A stretch of DNA of 64,000 bases from Arsenophonus sp052174495. Its GTDB lineage: Bacteria; Pseudomonadota; Gammaproteobacteria; Enterobacterales; Enterobacteriaceae. The notes under the pieces are model-generated. The model was not told the origin of the DNA. It ran no database searches and saw only the letters and a list, made by a program, of their open reading frames with translations. Position numbers and translations under genes: made by a program. Position 1 is the stretch's first letter. Every line of letters begins with the position of its first letter. The stretch spans positions 1 to 64,000 of the forward strand of contig JBQMRR010000025.1 in NCBI GenBank assembly GCA_052174495.1, written 5' to 3'. Below are positions 9,446 through 20,452 of the stretch, one piece after another.

Positions 9446-10754
9446 CTAAGACTGATTCATTAATTTTTAGAATTGAGTTTTTATCCATTACTTCTTACTT
9501 TTCTAATAAAATTCAATGATTTCTTCTTTTATCGTCAAATTATAAACACTATCCATTCATTCTTTATTTATGTTATAGGATTCGATCACTTCAGTAGGCT
9601 TTTTATAAGCTAAGCTATCTCTTAAATCAGTGATTTTATATAAACATTATTTTGAGTTAATGAGTTTTTATTGATGTTCGATTAATAATAGACCAACAAT
9701 GACGCGATGTTTAGCTATTCTTCAAATATTTCATGTGGTAATTCTACCACCTGTTTTCATTGCTATCAAAATGTTGTACTAGTTGTCAACGTAGTACATT
9801 ATTTATTGTTAATAATAGCAATAAGAAATCATTAACTTTATTTTCCTTAATTAAACCCATCAAGTATTTATATTTTAATTAAACTGCTAACAGCTGTTTT
9901 TAGCTCGCGTTCAATATTTTTACATACTTTTTACGTAAAGACTCCATTGAAACGTTAAGAGCACTAAAATACTTTATAAATTTTCGATCAGTTCTGGTAA
10001 GATGATAGGTGCACGTTTTTCACTTTCTTTAAAGTGATAATAAATTAGCTGCTTTTTACCTTTCAAATTCTCTGCGTGATAATCAGTTAAAAATAGACAT
10101 CGATGATAAATTTCACCTTCCTGATCATCCATATGTACCATTTTAGAACCGTGAATCATACGAGCCTAACTAATTCCCAGCATAAAGTTGCTCACATTAC
10201 CACCACCTTCAAATATTTCATCATCAATTGTGCTTTTAAAATTGATACCACTTATATCTACACTAACTTTTTATCTTGTCTTTTATTAAGTATATTAAGT
10301 ATTAAGTCAATTATTGCTTTCGTAATGTTTTTAGGATTCTGTCAATATCTTTATTTTTTATCATAATAATTAGTTTTTTAATTTTAAAATTTTCTAAATC
10401 CTTTAATCCAATTTCTGGATAGACTTTAAATTCAACGGTATAAATAAATCTTCACCTGTTTTAAACTGTTCAAATTGATATCTTATTCCTTCAGCAGAAT
10501 TAATTTTTTATTTTATAATTGCATTAATAAAATCACGCTGCATTATATCGTTAAGACATCCTTCAATACAGAAATAGCATATTGTTGCTTGCCAATATTC
10601 ATTGGCACTTTGCCTTTATAAAAAAACTATCAATGCACACTTTTTAATGCATTACTGAGTTCAGTATTTATTAATTTTTAATATTAGTATTAGGAATAGT
10701 AATTGTTACACGATACACCACTAAGCCTTAAATTATTTCGACAGAAACTTAGAT
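9446..10754 (-). pseudogene. tig: Trigger factor, decayed
   Basis: Trigger factor is the ribosome-bound chaperone and proline isomerase normally encoded just before clpP. Broken matches run the full length: near the start VSVE..RVTITIP, then GKVPMNI-like remains, MQRDFINAIIK followed by a stop and KINSAEG, and GEDLFI. A 61-codon open piece at 9974-10159 contains YHAENLKGK and LPELIENL. The C-terminus reads KKPTEVIES..NKE..MDS and ends KLMNQS-stop. The start codon has become ATC and codon 2 is a stop. There are many stops and frameshifts, so it is certainly non-functional. Confidence 0.92.
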
Positions 10755-11100
10755 GTTGTTATCTCAAAAGAATCTTAATACTCAGAGAACTCCAGAGTAA
10801 ATATTATCAGATACTGGTTCTGATAATATAGATTGCTCTCAAAACTCGGTTTATCCCCCCTATTTTGAAAAATTCTTCTTAACAGTAGAAGTGTTCCAAA
10901 ACCTTATAATATTAACCCTGACCTTATATAAATACATAAGGTATGAGTTGAGAAAAAGCAAATACTAAAAAATAGTAAATATTTTAAATGCTGGATTTTA
11001 TGGCAAAATTGATATGTCTAACTTAGAATAAGCTAAAAATAATAAAATATATTATTAATACCAATTATCACTAAATAAATATCCTGTTAAATCAGCATAA
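10755..11100. other. Intergenic, no recognisable feature
   Basis: About 350 bp of AT-rich sequence between the relic start of tig and the end of bolA. I saw no coding match or IS end. It contains a CCCCCCC-like run near 10855. Confidence 0.5.
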
Positions 11101-11460
11101 TTATCTATTTCTTAATCTCGATTCACATATTCTCCAACCACGACAAGTTGGTGAAGGAAAGACTTTCCCTTGGACTTGCTGCCATTCAGTTGGAGTATAT
11201 GTATGCAATACTAATGCATGAACACTATTATTATAAGATAATTTATCTGCTAATAATTGATAAACAGCTTGGTGACGAGCAACCATCCTTTCTGTTACAA
11301 ATTTTTCAGTCACTAAAATAATTTTAAAATGACTTTCAATACCTTGTGGAACATTATGTTGATTACTTTCATCTAATACCATTAGATATACTGGTAAAAA
11401 AGCGTATTCAAGTTTTTTTTCAATTTGTTTTCGCATGGTTTGTATAGGTTTACATATCAT
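11101..11460 (-). CDS. bolA: BolA-family morphogene / iron-sulfur partner protein
   Basis: BolA is a small class-II KH-fold protein that partners monothiol glutaredoxins and affects cell shape and stress response. The 119 residues align along the whole BolA fold: IEKKLEYAFLPVYLMVLDES, HNVPQGIESHFKIILV, the RHQAVYQLL helix and VHALVLHTYTPTEW. The tail after SPTCRG is longer and different from E. coli (105 residues), as if the original stop had been passed. Met9 is an alternative start that fits the E. coli N-terminus better. In relatives it is immediately upstream of tig and divergent from yajG, as here. Confidence 0.92.
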   Translation of the reverse strand: MICKPIQTMRKQIEKKLEYAFLPVYLMVLDESNQHNVPQGIESHFKIILVTEKFVTERMVARHQAVYQLLADKLSYNNSVHALVLHTYTPTEWQQVQGKVFPSPTCRGWRICESRLRNR

Positions 11461-11730
11461 ATTAAATGACTCTTTCTAGCTTAATTTACTAAGTAAACAT
11501 TTAGAGGCTAATAAAAATAATTAATCTCTTTTTTTACTAATTAAGATTTATGCAATATTAGTTAAAAATAAGATTAGATTTTATTAAATTACGATTAAAG
11601 TAGATTAGTATAATCCAGGCTATTTTAGTGATTTCTTTACTCAATACTAATAGCTTTCTAGCATACTAACAGTAAAATACTAAAGTATAGTAACGATTAA
11701 ATTAATTGACGCTAAGTAGATTGAGAAAAA

Positions 11731-12313
11731 ATGTTAAAAAAATACCTTTTATTTAATCATTACTCTATTAATCCCATTAAGTTTCATAAGATGTGTTGAC
11801 ACAAGTAACACCCTGTCTATTGAGCTAAATATTAGATTCCCAACTCAAGATCCGATCATAAGAGCAGTTTCAATCAATATTACTAATATTGATAAAAGAA
11901 GTTCAACGGCACTTGTCAAAGTTAATCGTTATGCAATAATAACCGTATTAAAACCCTATCGCGATTTACGCTGCTTCTTATTAAGAAGGATTAAAAACAG
12001 ATGATAGCTAGAGGTTTTATAATTAGCGCCCAGCTAACATAAATTTACAATTTGCTTTAAATAACTTGTATGCCGATATGTAAGAAGGTAGCTTACATCA
12101 TAATATTACTGTCAATGTTGCAATTAGTCTAGTAGCTATGGCATATAATGGTTCTAGCAGTACGCGTACCTATTACACGTAACTATAATAAACAAGGGGG
12201 CTGTTGATGCTAGTAACGAAAAAATTGCTAATGCTATTAATAAAGTGTTAATCAACATTATTGCTGATATGACTATTGATCTTGAAACAAGTCAGTTTAT
12301 AAAAAACGCATAA
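11731..12313 (+). pseudogene. yajG: YajG lipoprotein, decayed
   Basis: The locus is divergent from bolA, as in E. coli. It opens MLKKYLLF, resembling the YajG signal peptide, but frames then alternate. Recognisable pieces are PTQDPII.AVSINI, KRSSTALVKVNR and VLKPYRDLRCFLL, then NNLYADM-like and ITVNVAIS-like remains, and at the 3' end ASNEKIANAINKVLINIIADM with QFIKNA-stop. YajG is a putative lipoprotein of unknown role. At least three frameshifts and several stops are present. Confidence 0.85.
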
Positions 12314-12374
12314 TGACTTTTTTAAAATGTTGCTAGCAGCAGCCATTTTTAATAATAAGATAGCAACAGGATGA

Positions 12375-13720
12375 CTGTGAAAAAACTACCTGAACATTTT
12401 ATCTAGCATTGTTTATGAGTCCTATTTTCTTAAATTTTGTGTTAAGGATTCTAGCTGGCACATACCAGAAGTACTTTATATATTTAACTGATCGTTGAAT
12501 ATATTGATATTAAAACGATCAGTTTTTCATTAGGTTGAAAACCCTTATGTATTAAAATTTCTTTGTTCCACATTAATGTGGATCGCTACATGTCTATCTT
12601 GCCTAGATGGACGTCATAGTTGATTATTACCACTTAGATTTTCTGATTATCAGTATTTTGGCAATAAGATTTATGGATTAAAAAGAGCATCTTTTAGTTA
12701 GCTGTATTTACAATTCTGATAATTTTTTGGCCCGCATTAGAAGATATTGTTTTTGAAATTATAAACTGATTTATTGTCGGTAGAAGAGCGTGCTGGTGCT
12801 ACGGGGATATCCGTTATATGGGTTATTGTATTTAGTATATTGATTTCCAGAGGATTAGTTTTATAGTTGATTGGCCATTTTTGTTACTTAATAGCAACTC
12901 TATCTACTGATAACTAGCTTAATTCTAATTGGTATTATGCAATGGTATAGCTAAAGAACTGTTAATATAATCCCCTATCCAGAAAATTATATGAAGCGAT
13001 CTGTGAACTCTTAGTGAATTTTTAGGGGTAAAAATGCCTTACATACCTTATATTCTTAATCATTTTTATAAAATAAATGATATATTTATTAGAGTGCTTA
13101 GTACTGATTCTCTATTAAATAGACTTTGACTTTTTTAGCTGCGAAGTGAAACCCTATCAATAAAATTTTTTGACTATTTATAACTACTCTTCTCGCTTTA
13201 TATGGCAGTTATTTTTTGTAAAACATCTTTATTTAAAATCTTACTTATTTTTAGTATTTTACAGGCTATTTCTAATTTTTTTATTATTAGTTTTTAATAG
13301 ACACTCCCCAATATTGATCACCAGCAGTGTTTTCTTCATTGAAAAGAAATTCTACGGCATTGAGAAGTTGCTGTTTTGTCGCGTTACTTATTGACACTTT
13401 CAATCATTATTTTTTGGAACTTAATTTTCCTTGCTGTCAGCTTTATCTGCTTGAATGGGTTTATGTTTAACCTATGGAAAGCTGTGCTTGTGTGAGTAAA
13501 TATAATTGGCCGTTTTTATTTTATTTCTATCGTTATTTCATTGCCGAGTATTTTTACTATTGATATGGAAAATAATTTCTATGTTATTTTCAACAAACAG
13601 CCAAATTTATGCATTGAACTTATTTTAAGCAATCGCATAAGCTAGCTATTATATGTCTTGGCATCTTAACAGATATATTTGTTTATTGGTAAAAACAGTT
13701 TTAAGCTATTTTCGGTAAGA
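12375..13720 (+). pseudogene. ampG: AmpG muropeptide permease, decayed
   Basis: AmpG imports anhydromuropeptides for cell-wall recycling and lies after yajG in enterobacteria. Joined frames match in order: VEYIDIKTISF, YVLKFLCSTLM, EDIVFEI, EERAGATGISV, LYGSYFL and FVALLIDTFN, then further membrane segments to about 13.6 kb. Stops occur throughout. The true ends are uncertain by a few tens of bases. Loss suggests peptidoglycan recycling by this route is gone. Confidence 0.85.
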
Positions 13721-14039
13721 AATTAATTTATTTATATAACTGATTGAACTATGGTTCAAATATTAATTGATAAATAATAAATTATTAATTTAAGTTATAG
13801 TACTTGGTACTATTGATTTTATTTTAAGAGAAACCTCAGATATTATCTGAGATAATAGATAAAAACAGAAATATTAAAATAATACAATAGTAATATTTTA
13901 CTAAAAATATAACACTTATATAATATATTCATATTAATTATTTATTATTGATTGCTATCAAATAGTTATTGATATATAAGGGATCTTTATTATTTATCAA
14001 AATATTCTATTCTGTTTAGAAAATAAATTCTATTACTTC
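13721..14039. other. Intergenic, no recognisable feature
   Basis: Strongly AT-rich spacer between the ampG remains and an IS256 copy. It includes a small CTCAGATATTATCTGAG palindrome near 13840. No trace of the cyo genes that follow ampG in E. coli was seen. Confidence 0.45.
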
Positions 14040-15343
14040 GCGTATTTATTATAAAATCTGGTGTATAATGGTTAATCCATCTCTAACTCTAATGCTTCAG
14101 AAATCTGTTCTCCATTTTAAAATTTTTAAATTTAAGTTGTTTACCATACCAAAAAAGTCAAACGCAATGTTTTGACCTTATTAGCCAGTTCCTGCTTTAT
14201 AAGTGGACGAAGGAGTAATCTCATAGCATTTTAAAATGTTATTTTTTTCGAATTACAGTTCCTCTTGATTGTTATTTTCCAGCTTCTTCATCGCTTGCAG
14301 GATACCCTTCACTGGAAATCTTGTAACAAAGCATTAAAAGCTTTGTTAGCGGCATCAGCTCTCTATGCTAATTACTAGAGCTTCTAGCAAACTCACAGCC
14401 TGACTTTCAGTTGCATATCTTTGTAGAGTGAAAGCCAGTGCATTAGCTATTTTATGTAGCTAATGGTATTAGTGCTGCGATCCTGTGAGAATATCTGCTA
14501 TTGCATTCAAAAAACAGCCCCACCGTCTCCCGTAGCAAACCTGAAAATACGGTTAAGTTAGGACGGGTCGCCAGCCATTAAAAATTATCCTCAGGTTGCT
14601 TCTAAATTTTCAATAACTCTATTCGAACGCAATGAGCTTCTTATGTCTATGCTACAGTCCAGCCGATAATAAGTAGCAGGCAAAGGCGATTATCATTCCT
14701 AACAGAATGAGATATGGCTTCAGCTAAGAAATAAACGTTAGGTGTATCTCTAAATTACACAAGTACCGCATTGCCTATGTTCTTGAAGGTATTCTGTTTC
14801 AGTTTATTGATATATCAGTAAATATCATATACCTTCTTATCAAGAATCGCCCAAGAACTTCGTAAAATTTACCACTGGTTTATTTCTAACAGCTAGGAGC
14901 CATGATAGGACTCTTCGTCGTTTTTTGCATGTTTTAGATAAGATGGTTAGTAACGAGTTGTTAAAGCATATTTTGTTGCCATTGCGATCTACTATAATCT
15001 TAAACACTTTAATCTAAAGATTCCTAATATGAATCTATATGATTCGCTGCGGCAAGTAACTGTTACAGTTGATAGGCAATAACGCCTATCGATAAAACAG
15101 CGTTGAAAATGTCGAGCAGCATGACTTCGAGCTCCATCTCAACAGCTCTACCTATCAATTCCTAAGCATAGTGACGAATGACTTTATACCAAGGGATCAG
15201 AATAATATCTTAATTTCACAGACCTCTGTAGGTTAGACTTTTATGACATAATATATCTCTGTTATTAAAATTATTTATTAAATTAATCAAAATCATATCG
15301 CCACTCTCTCTGAATTTTTATATACTAGAAATCAGTATAACTC
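14040..15343 (-). mobile_element. IS256/Mutator-family element, decayed full-length copy
   Basis: About 1.3 kb in reverse orientation, bounded by both degenerate ends (ATAAAATCTGGTGTATAATGG side and CAGTATAACTC side). The internal sequence follows the same consensus as the other copies. The transposase frame is interrupted throughout. Confidence 0.8.
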
Positions 15344-15600
15344 ATCTATTTTGGTAATAGTATTCTCATGCAGATTCTGCAATAAATAACAAGGACGTTT
15401 CTATAAAAGATAGAAGATAGAAGACTGTCATAATAATTTTAGTTGATACAGTAATTCCCGGGATTGTGTATAACCTAATGATATAAATATATGGTGTGAA
15501 CCAGCATCGGTTGTTAAAGAAGACAAATTTCTCCGTTATTCAGGATTGAATAACGCTCCAAAAGAGGATTAAAAGTAGCAGTAACGAGTTTTTAGAAAAA

Positions 15601-15637
15601 AGTACCGGGCCTGTTGCTCCGGTAAGTCACCGGTACT
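15601..15637 (-). terminator. GC-rich hairpin, possible terminator
   Basis: AGTACCGG (15601-15608) pairs with CCGGTACT (15630-15637), with a further CCGG in the loop. On the minus strand the stem is followed by six T residues. It is strikingly GC-rich for its surroundings and has no gene in front of it except rpoH, about 660 bp away. Confidence 0.35.
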
Positions 15638-16117
15638 CATTGAGTCACTAGTGGAGATTTTAAAATATTTAAAAAATAAAACTGTAGGATATAGAAAATT
15701 ATCTATAGAAAACGCCCTAGTTATATATCTATATAACAAATTGCGCATCGCATAAGCGTTTTAATGGAGTTTTCGATGCAGAATTTTTTTGTTAAAACGT
15801 TCAATTAGGTGCTTAAATTTATACCTTCTAGAAAAGTTATTACAGATATATATGAGTTGCCATTCCTGCGGATCTTAAAGAACTTTTCGCATTACAAATT
15901 TGGTTAAAAATAAAAAAGCTAGCGATGACTTATTTTACATGAGATTTAGTTGTTATATAAAGAATAGAATGTAAAAAATTTGATATCTAGTTGGTTAACT
16001 TTCTTTTGTGTATTACACTTAATACATATTAAAAATTAATAATCGAATCTGTTCAAGTGGTTTAAATGGGGGTATTTTAAATATAAATATATCCAGAACG
16101 GGGTACTGACAGATAAA

Positions 16118-16150
16118 TTACCTACTTTTGTAGTAAACAAAAGTAGGTAA
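16118..16150 (-). terminator. Probable rpoH terminator
   Basis: A perfect 13-bp inverted repeat (TTACCTACTTTTG / CAAAAGTAGGTAA) with a 7-nt loop lies about 150 bp past the rpoH stop. On the minus strand it is followed by TTTATC, a weak U-tract. This is the most likely end of the rpoH transcript. Confidence 0.5.
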
Positions 16151-16302
16151 GTATTATATGCACGTAAAAAGTAATAATTAAATAAGTTTTTTGATATCAT
16201 CTTTCTATCTTCAGCAATTTTCATATGGTTTTACCAAACTTTAAATTGACTAAAATAGCAAAAATTTTAGCTAGATTTTATACCATACTAGTGTAGCTTA
16301 TT

Positions 16303-17151
16303 TTAAGATTCCATTGCTAATCGAAGCTTTTTCATAGCATTTTTTTCTAATTGACGAACACGTTCAGCAGATACACGATATTTATTAGCTAAATCATGTA
16401 AAGTAGTTTTATTTTCTTCATCAAGCCAACGCGTACGAATGATATCCTGACTACGGTCGTCTAAAGTAGATAATGCCTGTGTTAATTTATCAGTAGAATG
16501 GTTTTCCCAATTATCTTCCTCAATGATATCAGCAAAATCAGAAGATTTATCCTGTAAATATAAAACTGGAGCAATAGTCGTATTTTCATCATCATCATTC
16601 ATGTCGTATGCCATATCTTGTGCAGTCATTCGCGATTCCATTTCACGAACATCCTTGCTAGATACACCTAGCTCCTTGGCAACCATATCAACTTCAGTTT
16701 GATTAAACCAACCAATACGTTTCTTATTCTTACGTAAATTGAAAAAAAGCTTACGTTGAGCTTTAGTGGTTGCAACTTTAACTATCCGCCAATTACGCAA
16801 TACATATTCATGAATTTCAGCTTTAATCCAATGAACGGCAAATGAAACTAAACGTACGCCAACCTCAGGATTAAAACGACGAACAGCTTTCATTAGGCCA
16901 ATATTACCTTCTTGAATCAAATCTGCTTGTGGCAATCCATAACCTGAATAATTACGTGCGATATGAATAACAAAACGTAAATGAGAGAGTATAAGCTGTT
17001 TAGCAGCATTTAAATCACCATGATAATGCAGCCGTTTTGCATATTTTTGCTCTTCCTCTGCGGTCAGCATTGGATAAGCATTAGTTAATCTCATATAAGC
17101 TTCAATGCTATTTTGTGGAATTAATGCTAATGATTGCATTTCTTTGATCAT
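16303..17151 (-). CDS. rpoH: Heat-shock sigma factor sigma-32
   Basis: RpoH directs RNA polymerase to heat-shock promoters. I choose the start at 17151 (MIKEMQSLAL), with AAAGAGG seven bases upstream; the frame continues seven codons upstream but those are not conserved. This gives 282 residues (E. coli 284). Region 2 (HLRFVIHIARNY, DLIQEGNIGLMKAVRRF, RLVSFAVHWIKAEIHEYV) is almost unchanged. The RpoH box (QRKLFFNLRK) is present, and region 4.2 ends AERVRQLEKNAMKKLR. In relatives it follows ftsYEX on the same strand; here the adjacent ftsX is decayed. Likely targets in this window are clpP, clpX and lon. Confidence 0.97.
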   Translation of the reverse strand: MIKEMQSLALIPQNSIEAYMRLTNAYPMLTAEEEQKYAKRLHYHGDLNAAKQLILSHLRFVIHIARNYSGYGLPQADLIQEGNIGLMKAVRRFNPEVGVRLVSFAVHWIKAEIHEYVLRNWRIVKVATTKAQRKLFFNLRKNKKRIGWFNQTEVDMVAKELGVSSKDVREMESRMTAQDMAYDMNDDDENTTIAPVLYLQDKSSDFADIIEEDNWENHSTDKLTQALSTLDDRSQDIIRTRWLDEENKTTLHDLANKYRVSAERVRQLEKNAMKKLRLAMES

Positions 17152-17389
17152 TGATATCCTCTTTAAATTCAATAAACTAAAAATTTTTCTAAATAAAAAG
17201 TTTATATTTTAGTAGATTCTATTATTGCTGAGTTAATAACTTGATATTGGAATAGTTTAGTACTGCTCGGTATTAAAGAAAATTCTCTTGACTTATATTA
17301 CATTAAATTTTAAAAGTTTGATAAAATATCAATATAAAAGTTAAATATTGATCTCTCAAATGAAGTCTCTTTAGAGAAAGAGACTCTTG

Positions 17390-18190
17390 CGTGAAATATC
17401 TAAAATATTGAGCTGCATCTAACTAGGTCGCGCTAACTAGCCAATCATCTCGGTAACCCAGTATAACTTAATGGTACTTTATTCCATAAAGCATTGAATG
17501 TGATAATGTAGTACCAAATACATCCGATACTTTTCTAACAGTACCAGTCAGTTGAGACGCTAATCATGCAAAAAGTATTAATGAGAGTAAAGTACTAAAG
17601 AATTGCTATATAATACCATCTATTTAAGAATAGATGCATAATAAAATAATCTATTGTCTTAATCAACTTCATGACATTAATCTTTTTTCTTCCAACAAAG
17701 ATATTTATCTTATCTACGGCAATCAGTAAAGCACCCCCATGATCATTAAAATACCATTCACCATTAAAATTTCTTTAATCAGATCCTGTTAATGCGCATA
17801 AACAGATAAACCAACTAGATACGTCCATGTAAATATCTCAATTCCAGAACTAATTAACCTATTTATTAGGTATATCTATAAATAACTGTAAATTTGAAAA
17901 TCAATTTTAAACGTGATAATTGCTCTACTATTAGTATAGTAGAGAATTTTTTCTAACAGCAGGTCTAACACTACGTTGAATTATCCTGATCAATTGTACA
18001 ACTCAATCATAACTTCTTCCCGAAACAGGTGATTAACGCTCTTAATTCTATTTTAATGGCTTAAGTCAGTAACTGCCTGCTCAACACTTTTTTCATTTAA
18101 TGACTGATCCAAATAAATGGTTAATTTGAAGTTGTGATACCATATATTATGTCGATTTATGGTTAAGAAATTGAATCCGTCTCCTCTTTC
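17390..18190 (-). pseudogene. ftsX: Cell-division ABC permease FtsX, decayed and 5'-truncated
   Basis: FtsX with FtsE activates septal peptidoglycan hydrolases. Broken minus-strand matches include LTIYLDQSLNEKSVEQAVTD, then REEVMIELYN and LDLLLEKI, INVMKLIKTIDYF (family INVQKLIGATDGF), and near the end EMIG-stop-LARPS-stop-MQLNIL (family SMIGWVAAWLATVQHL). The N-terminal part is missing where an IS91-like remnant begins at about 18195. It precedes rpoH as in E. coli. Confidence 0.88.
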
Positions 18191-18194
18191 ATTA

Positions 18195-18955
18195 AAGATC
18201 AAAAGCCTCTCTTTTTTCTAAAAAGAGATAGAATCAGTTTATTTAGGTATATTATAAGTTAAAACCTCATCGGATAATATGTTTTTAAATATAACACCCT
18301 AATTTTAGGGATGTTAACCCTAGGTTTAACTTAATAACCCTTAGGTTTTTTTCCATTTTTTTATGAATTCTTGCTCACAATAATTCTATTCCTGCTTGCC
18401 AAGTAATCACCACTTAAAAAGTAGGATCGCTACACAGAATATATTTATATAAAACTGTGCGTAAGAATCCCTTTTATAAGAAAAGCCGAACCTCTATTTC
18501 TTGGGGTTTTACTGAATTTCATCCCCTCACTGACTTCTGCACCTTCGATAATAGTCTGACTTCTTTATAATTCAATAAAACCATAATAACACAATATCTT
18601 AATATAGCTTGCCGGAATATTACTGATATAGTGTCCAATCATTTCTTCTTGCATTAGTGTCTGCTACCGGTTTTGTTAAGTGAGGTGGTTATAGTAATGA
18701 TAGCTTTACAGCTACTTCTATGCGTCCATTAAATTAAATCTCTCGATCATATAATTTTGTTTGAGGATGCATTAGCGAGATAACCTCGATATTATCGATA
18801 CCAATTTTTATCTATGTACACAAACAGTTGAATTTCTGTTTTTTAGTAGACAAATATTTTTGTAGATCAAAAATGTGATCTATAAATTTTTTGTCATTGT
18901 TAATTTAAGTACCTGATGCTAATTTAAGTACCTGATGTAAATGATCATAAGACAT
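18195..18955 (-). mobile_element. IS91-family remnant (3' part)
   Basis: The segment is homologous to 23590-24290, where the reverse strand translates to IS91-type transposase motifs. Shared blocks include the region at 18300-18560 (against 23690-23900) and 18600-18840 (against 23990-24250). Only the C-terminal half of the transposase is represented and no frame is open. It replaces the 5' part of ftsX and probably ftsE. Confidence 0.6.
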
Positions 18956-18959
18956 GTTT

Positions 18960-19384
18960 GATTAAAATCATGTAAGGATTGTTGAACATTTGGCCGCAGT
19001 CTTAGACTTATATAGATGAATAAAAACCTATCAAGCAGTATAATTCTATGCCTATGATAAAGATAACATTATGAAGTTTCGCTTGGCATTTGCAGAAGAT
19101 ATTCACATCTACGTACAGATAATCAAGCTTATAGCTTTTAAACCTTTTATCCTTCTGCTTCGGATTTTTTCTTCTTCATTTTACGCAAATCCTCTTAGCT
19201 GCATAAACAACGATTTAGCTTAAATTAAGATTCTACAGGTTTAAGAATTCGAATATAGGGAATAATAGCCCTTCTCAGAGAGCCAGTGAGAGGAAAACAT
19301 TTTTCAGAAAAGTGACTACGGATTCTGAGCACATGAAAATATCATTATTCATAAACGATGTAAATATGGCTACAAGCCATCAGG
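18960..19384 (-). mobile_element. IS481-family remnant
   Basis: Reverse-strand sequence matches 30440-30780, and the joined frames give SYKLDYLYVDVNIF, corresponding to the IS481 motif YEPGYLHVDVKYLPQM that carries the first catalytic Asp. It is wedged between IS91 and IS1595 remnants. All frames are interrupted. Confidence 0.6.
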
Positions 19385-20404
19385 CTATGTTAGCAAAAGT
19401 TGTTAGCAGAAATCCCCCCTTATACTAATGAAGAATTTTTCCTATAGAGATTGACATAAAATAGTCATATATATCAAGAGACTCTTCCTTTACTACCTAC
19501 CAACATAAAACTGAATCTCATTATTTGGTTCGGTTATAGTTTTTTTTAGATAACATTGATTTCATATATTGAAGAAATTTATTTCACTTATCTTGCCCAT
19601 ATTATCAGAGTAATCTTACCCACTGAAGATATTCATTAGGGTTACAATGATATTGCTGTAAATACCTGATTGCAGAAAAATATTTAGCAATCTTACTAAA
19701 AGTCCTATAGCCAAATTACATTAGAAAAATAAATCATTTAATTATCTTCGATGTACGCTAAGAATAGCTTGACTATACAGGAATAAACGAAATAAATAGA
19801 CATTGATTTAAAATAACGTTTAGATGGGCCTTACTGCTTCCTTGCTCCAGCAGAGGCAGCCAAGATAAATCTAAACAATATTCTTGAAATCGATAAAATG
19901 TTTTTCTTATGAATACTTAAATGAAAGGATTATTTCCCTATATAGAAAAGGTAGAAAATACGAGAGAGGAAAAGATAAAAGAAAAGAGCGAATCTTATTT
20001 TTTATCGCTAGAGATCGATATGATTATATTAACGATCAAATTCTTGAAGAGTTTAATATATAAAGTGTGTTAGATATTTTCTTAAGTTGATCATCAATAA
20101 AGAGTTTTATCTTTTGTTTGGATAAGCTAAATGGTATGATACCCTTCTCCATTGAAAAAAAAATTAGTTATCTTAGACTAAAAAGCTGAATAATTAGAAA
20201 ATTATTGATAATGAGTTTTACATTGAAATGTGAATAGTTATATTAGCCGATTATAAAGCTGCCTGAGTAGATTTCATGATGTAGAATTATTTTATTTACC
20301 AAATTATCTAGCATGAAGAGGATTGTTTGAAACCATAACAATTGAAATGCAGATGTGGCTACAAATTTCTCTGCAAACAAACCAAGAACTTTTATCAATA
20401 TAGC
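19385..20404 (+). mobile_element. IS1595-type element, decayed full-length copy
   Basis: About 1.02 kb bounded by CTATGTTAGCAAAAGTTGTT at the left and the inverse-type end (AACTTTTATCAATATAG) at the right. Inside, joined frames give FLKLIINKEFYLL and AKWYDTL, resembling the IS1595 transposase segment FLK.IIDKESVLC.DGAKWYKT, and a HEED/YLPNYL-like 3' part. The right end lies 48 bp before rsmD. Confidence 0.7.
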
Positions 20405-20452
20405 CTATTATCACCTTAGTTAGATAACTATAATGATTAAACTATATAAATT

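Larger units (their letters stand above)
15344..16302. other. Non-coding stretch downstream of rpoH
   Basis: Nearly 1 kb without a gene I can identify. It holds a GC-rich hairpin (15601-15637) and a probable rpoH terminator (16118-16150), annotated separately. A short minus-strand open frame at 16036-16224 overlaps the terminator and has no recognisable similarity. Confidence 0.5.

Noticed and set aside
9974..10159. 61-codon open frame as a small hypothetical gene
   Set aside because: It is the YHAENLKGK segment of trigger factor within a longer pseudogene.
15590..15650. Possible 4.5S or other conserved RNA at the GC-rich hairpin
   Set aside because: The conserved signal-recognition-particle RNA core is absent and I could not match any known RNA.
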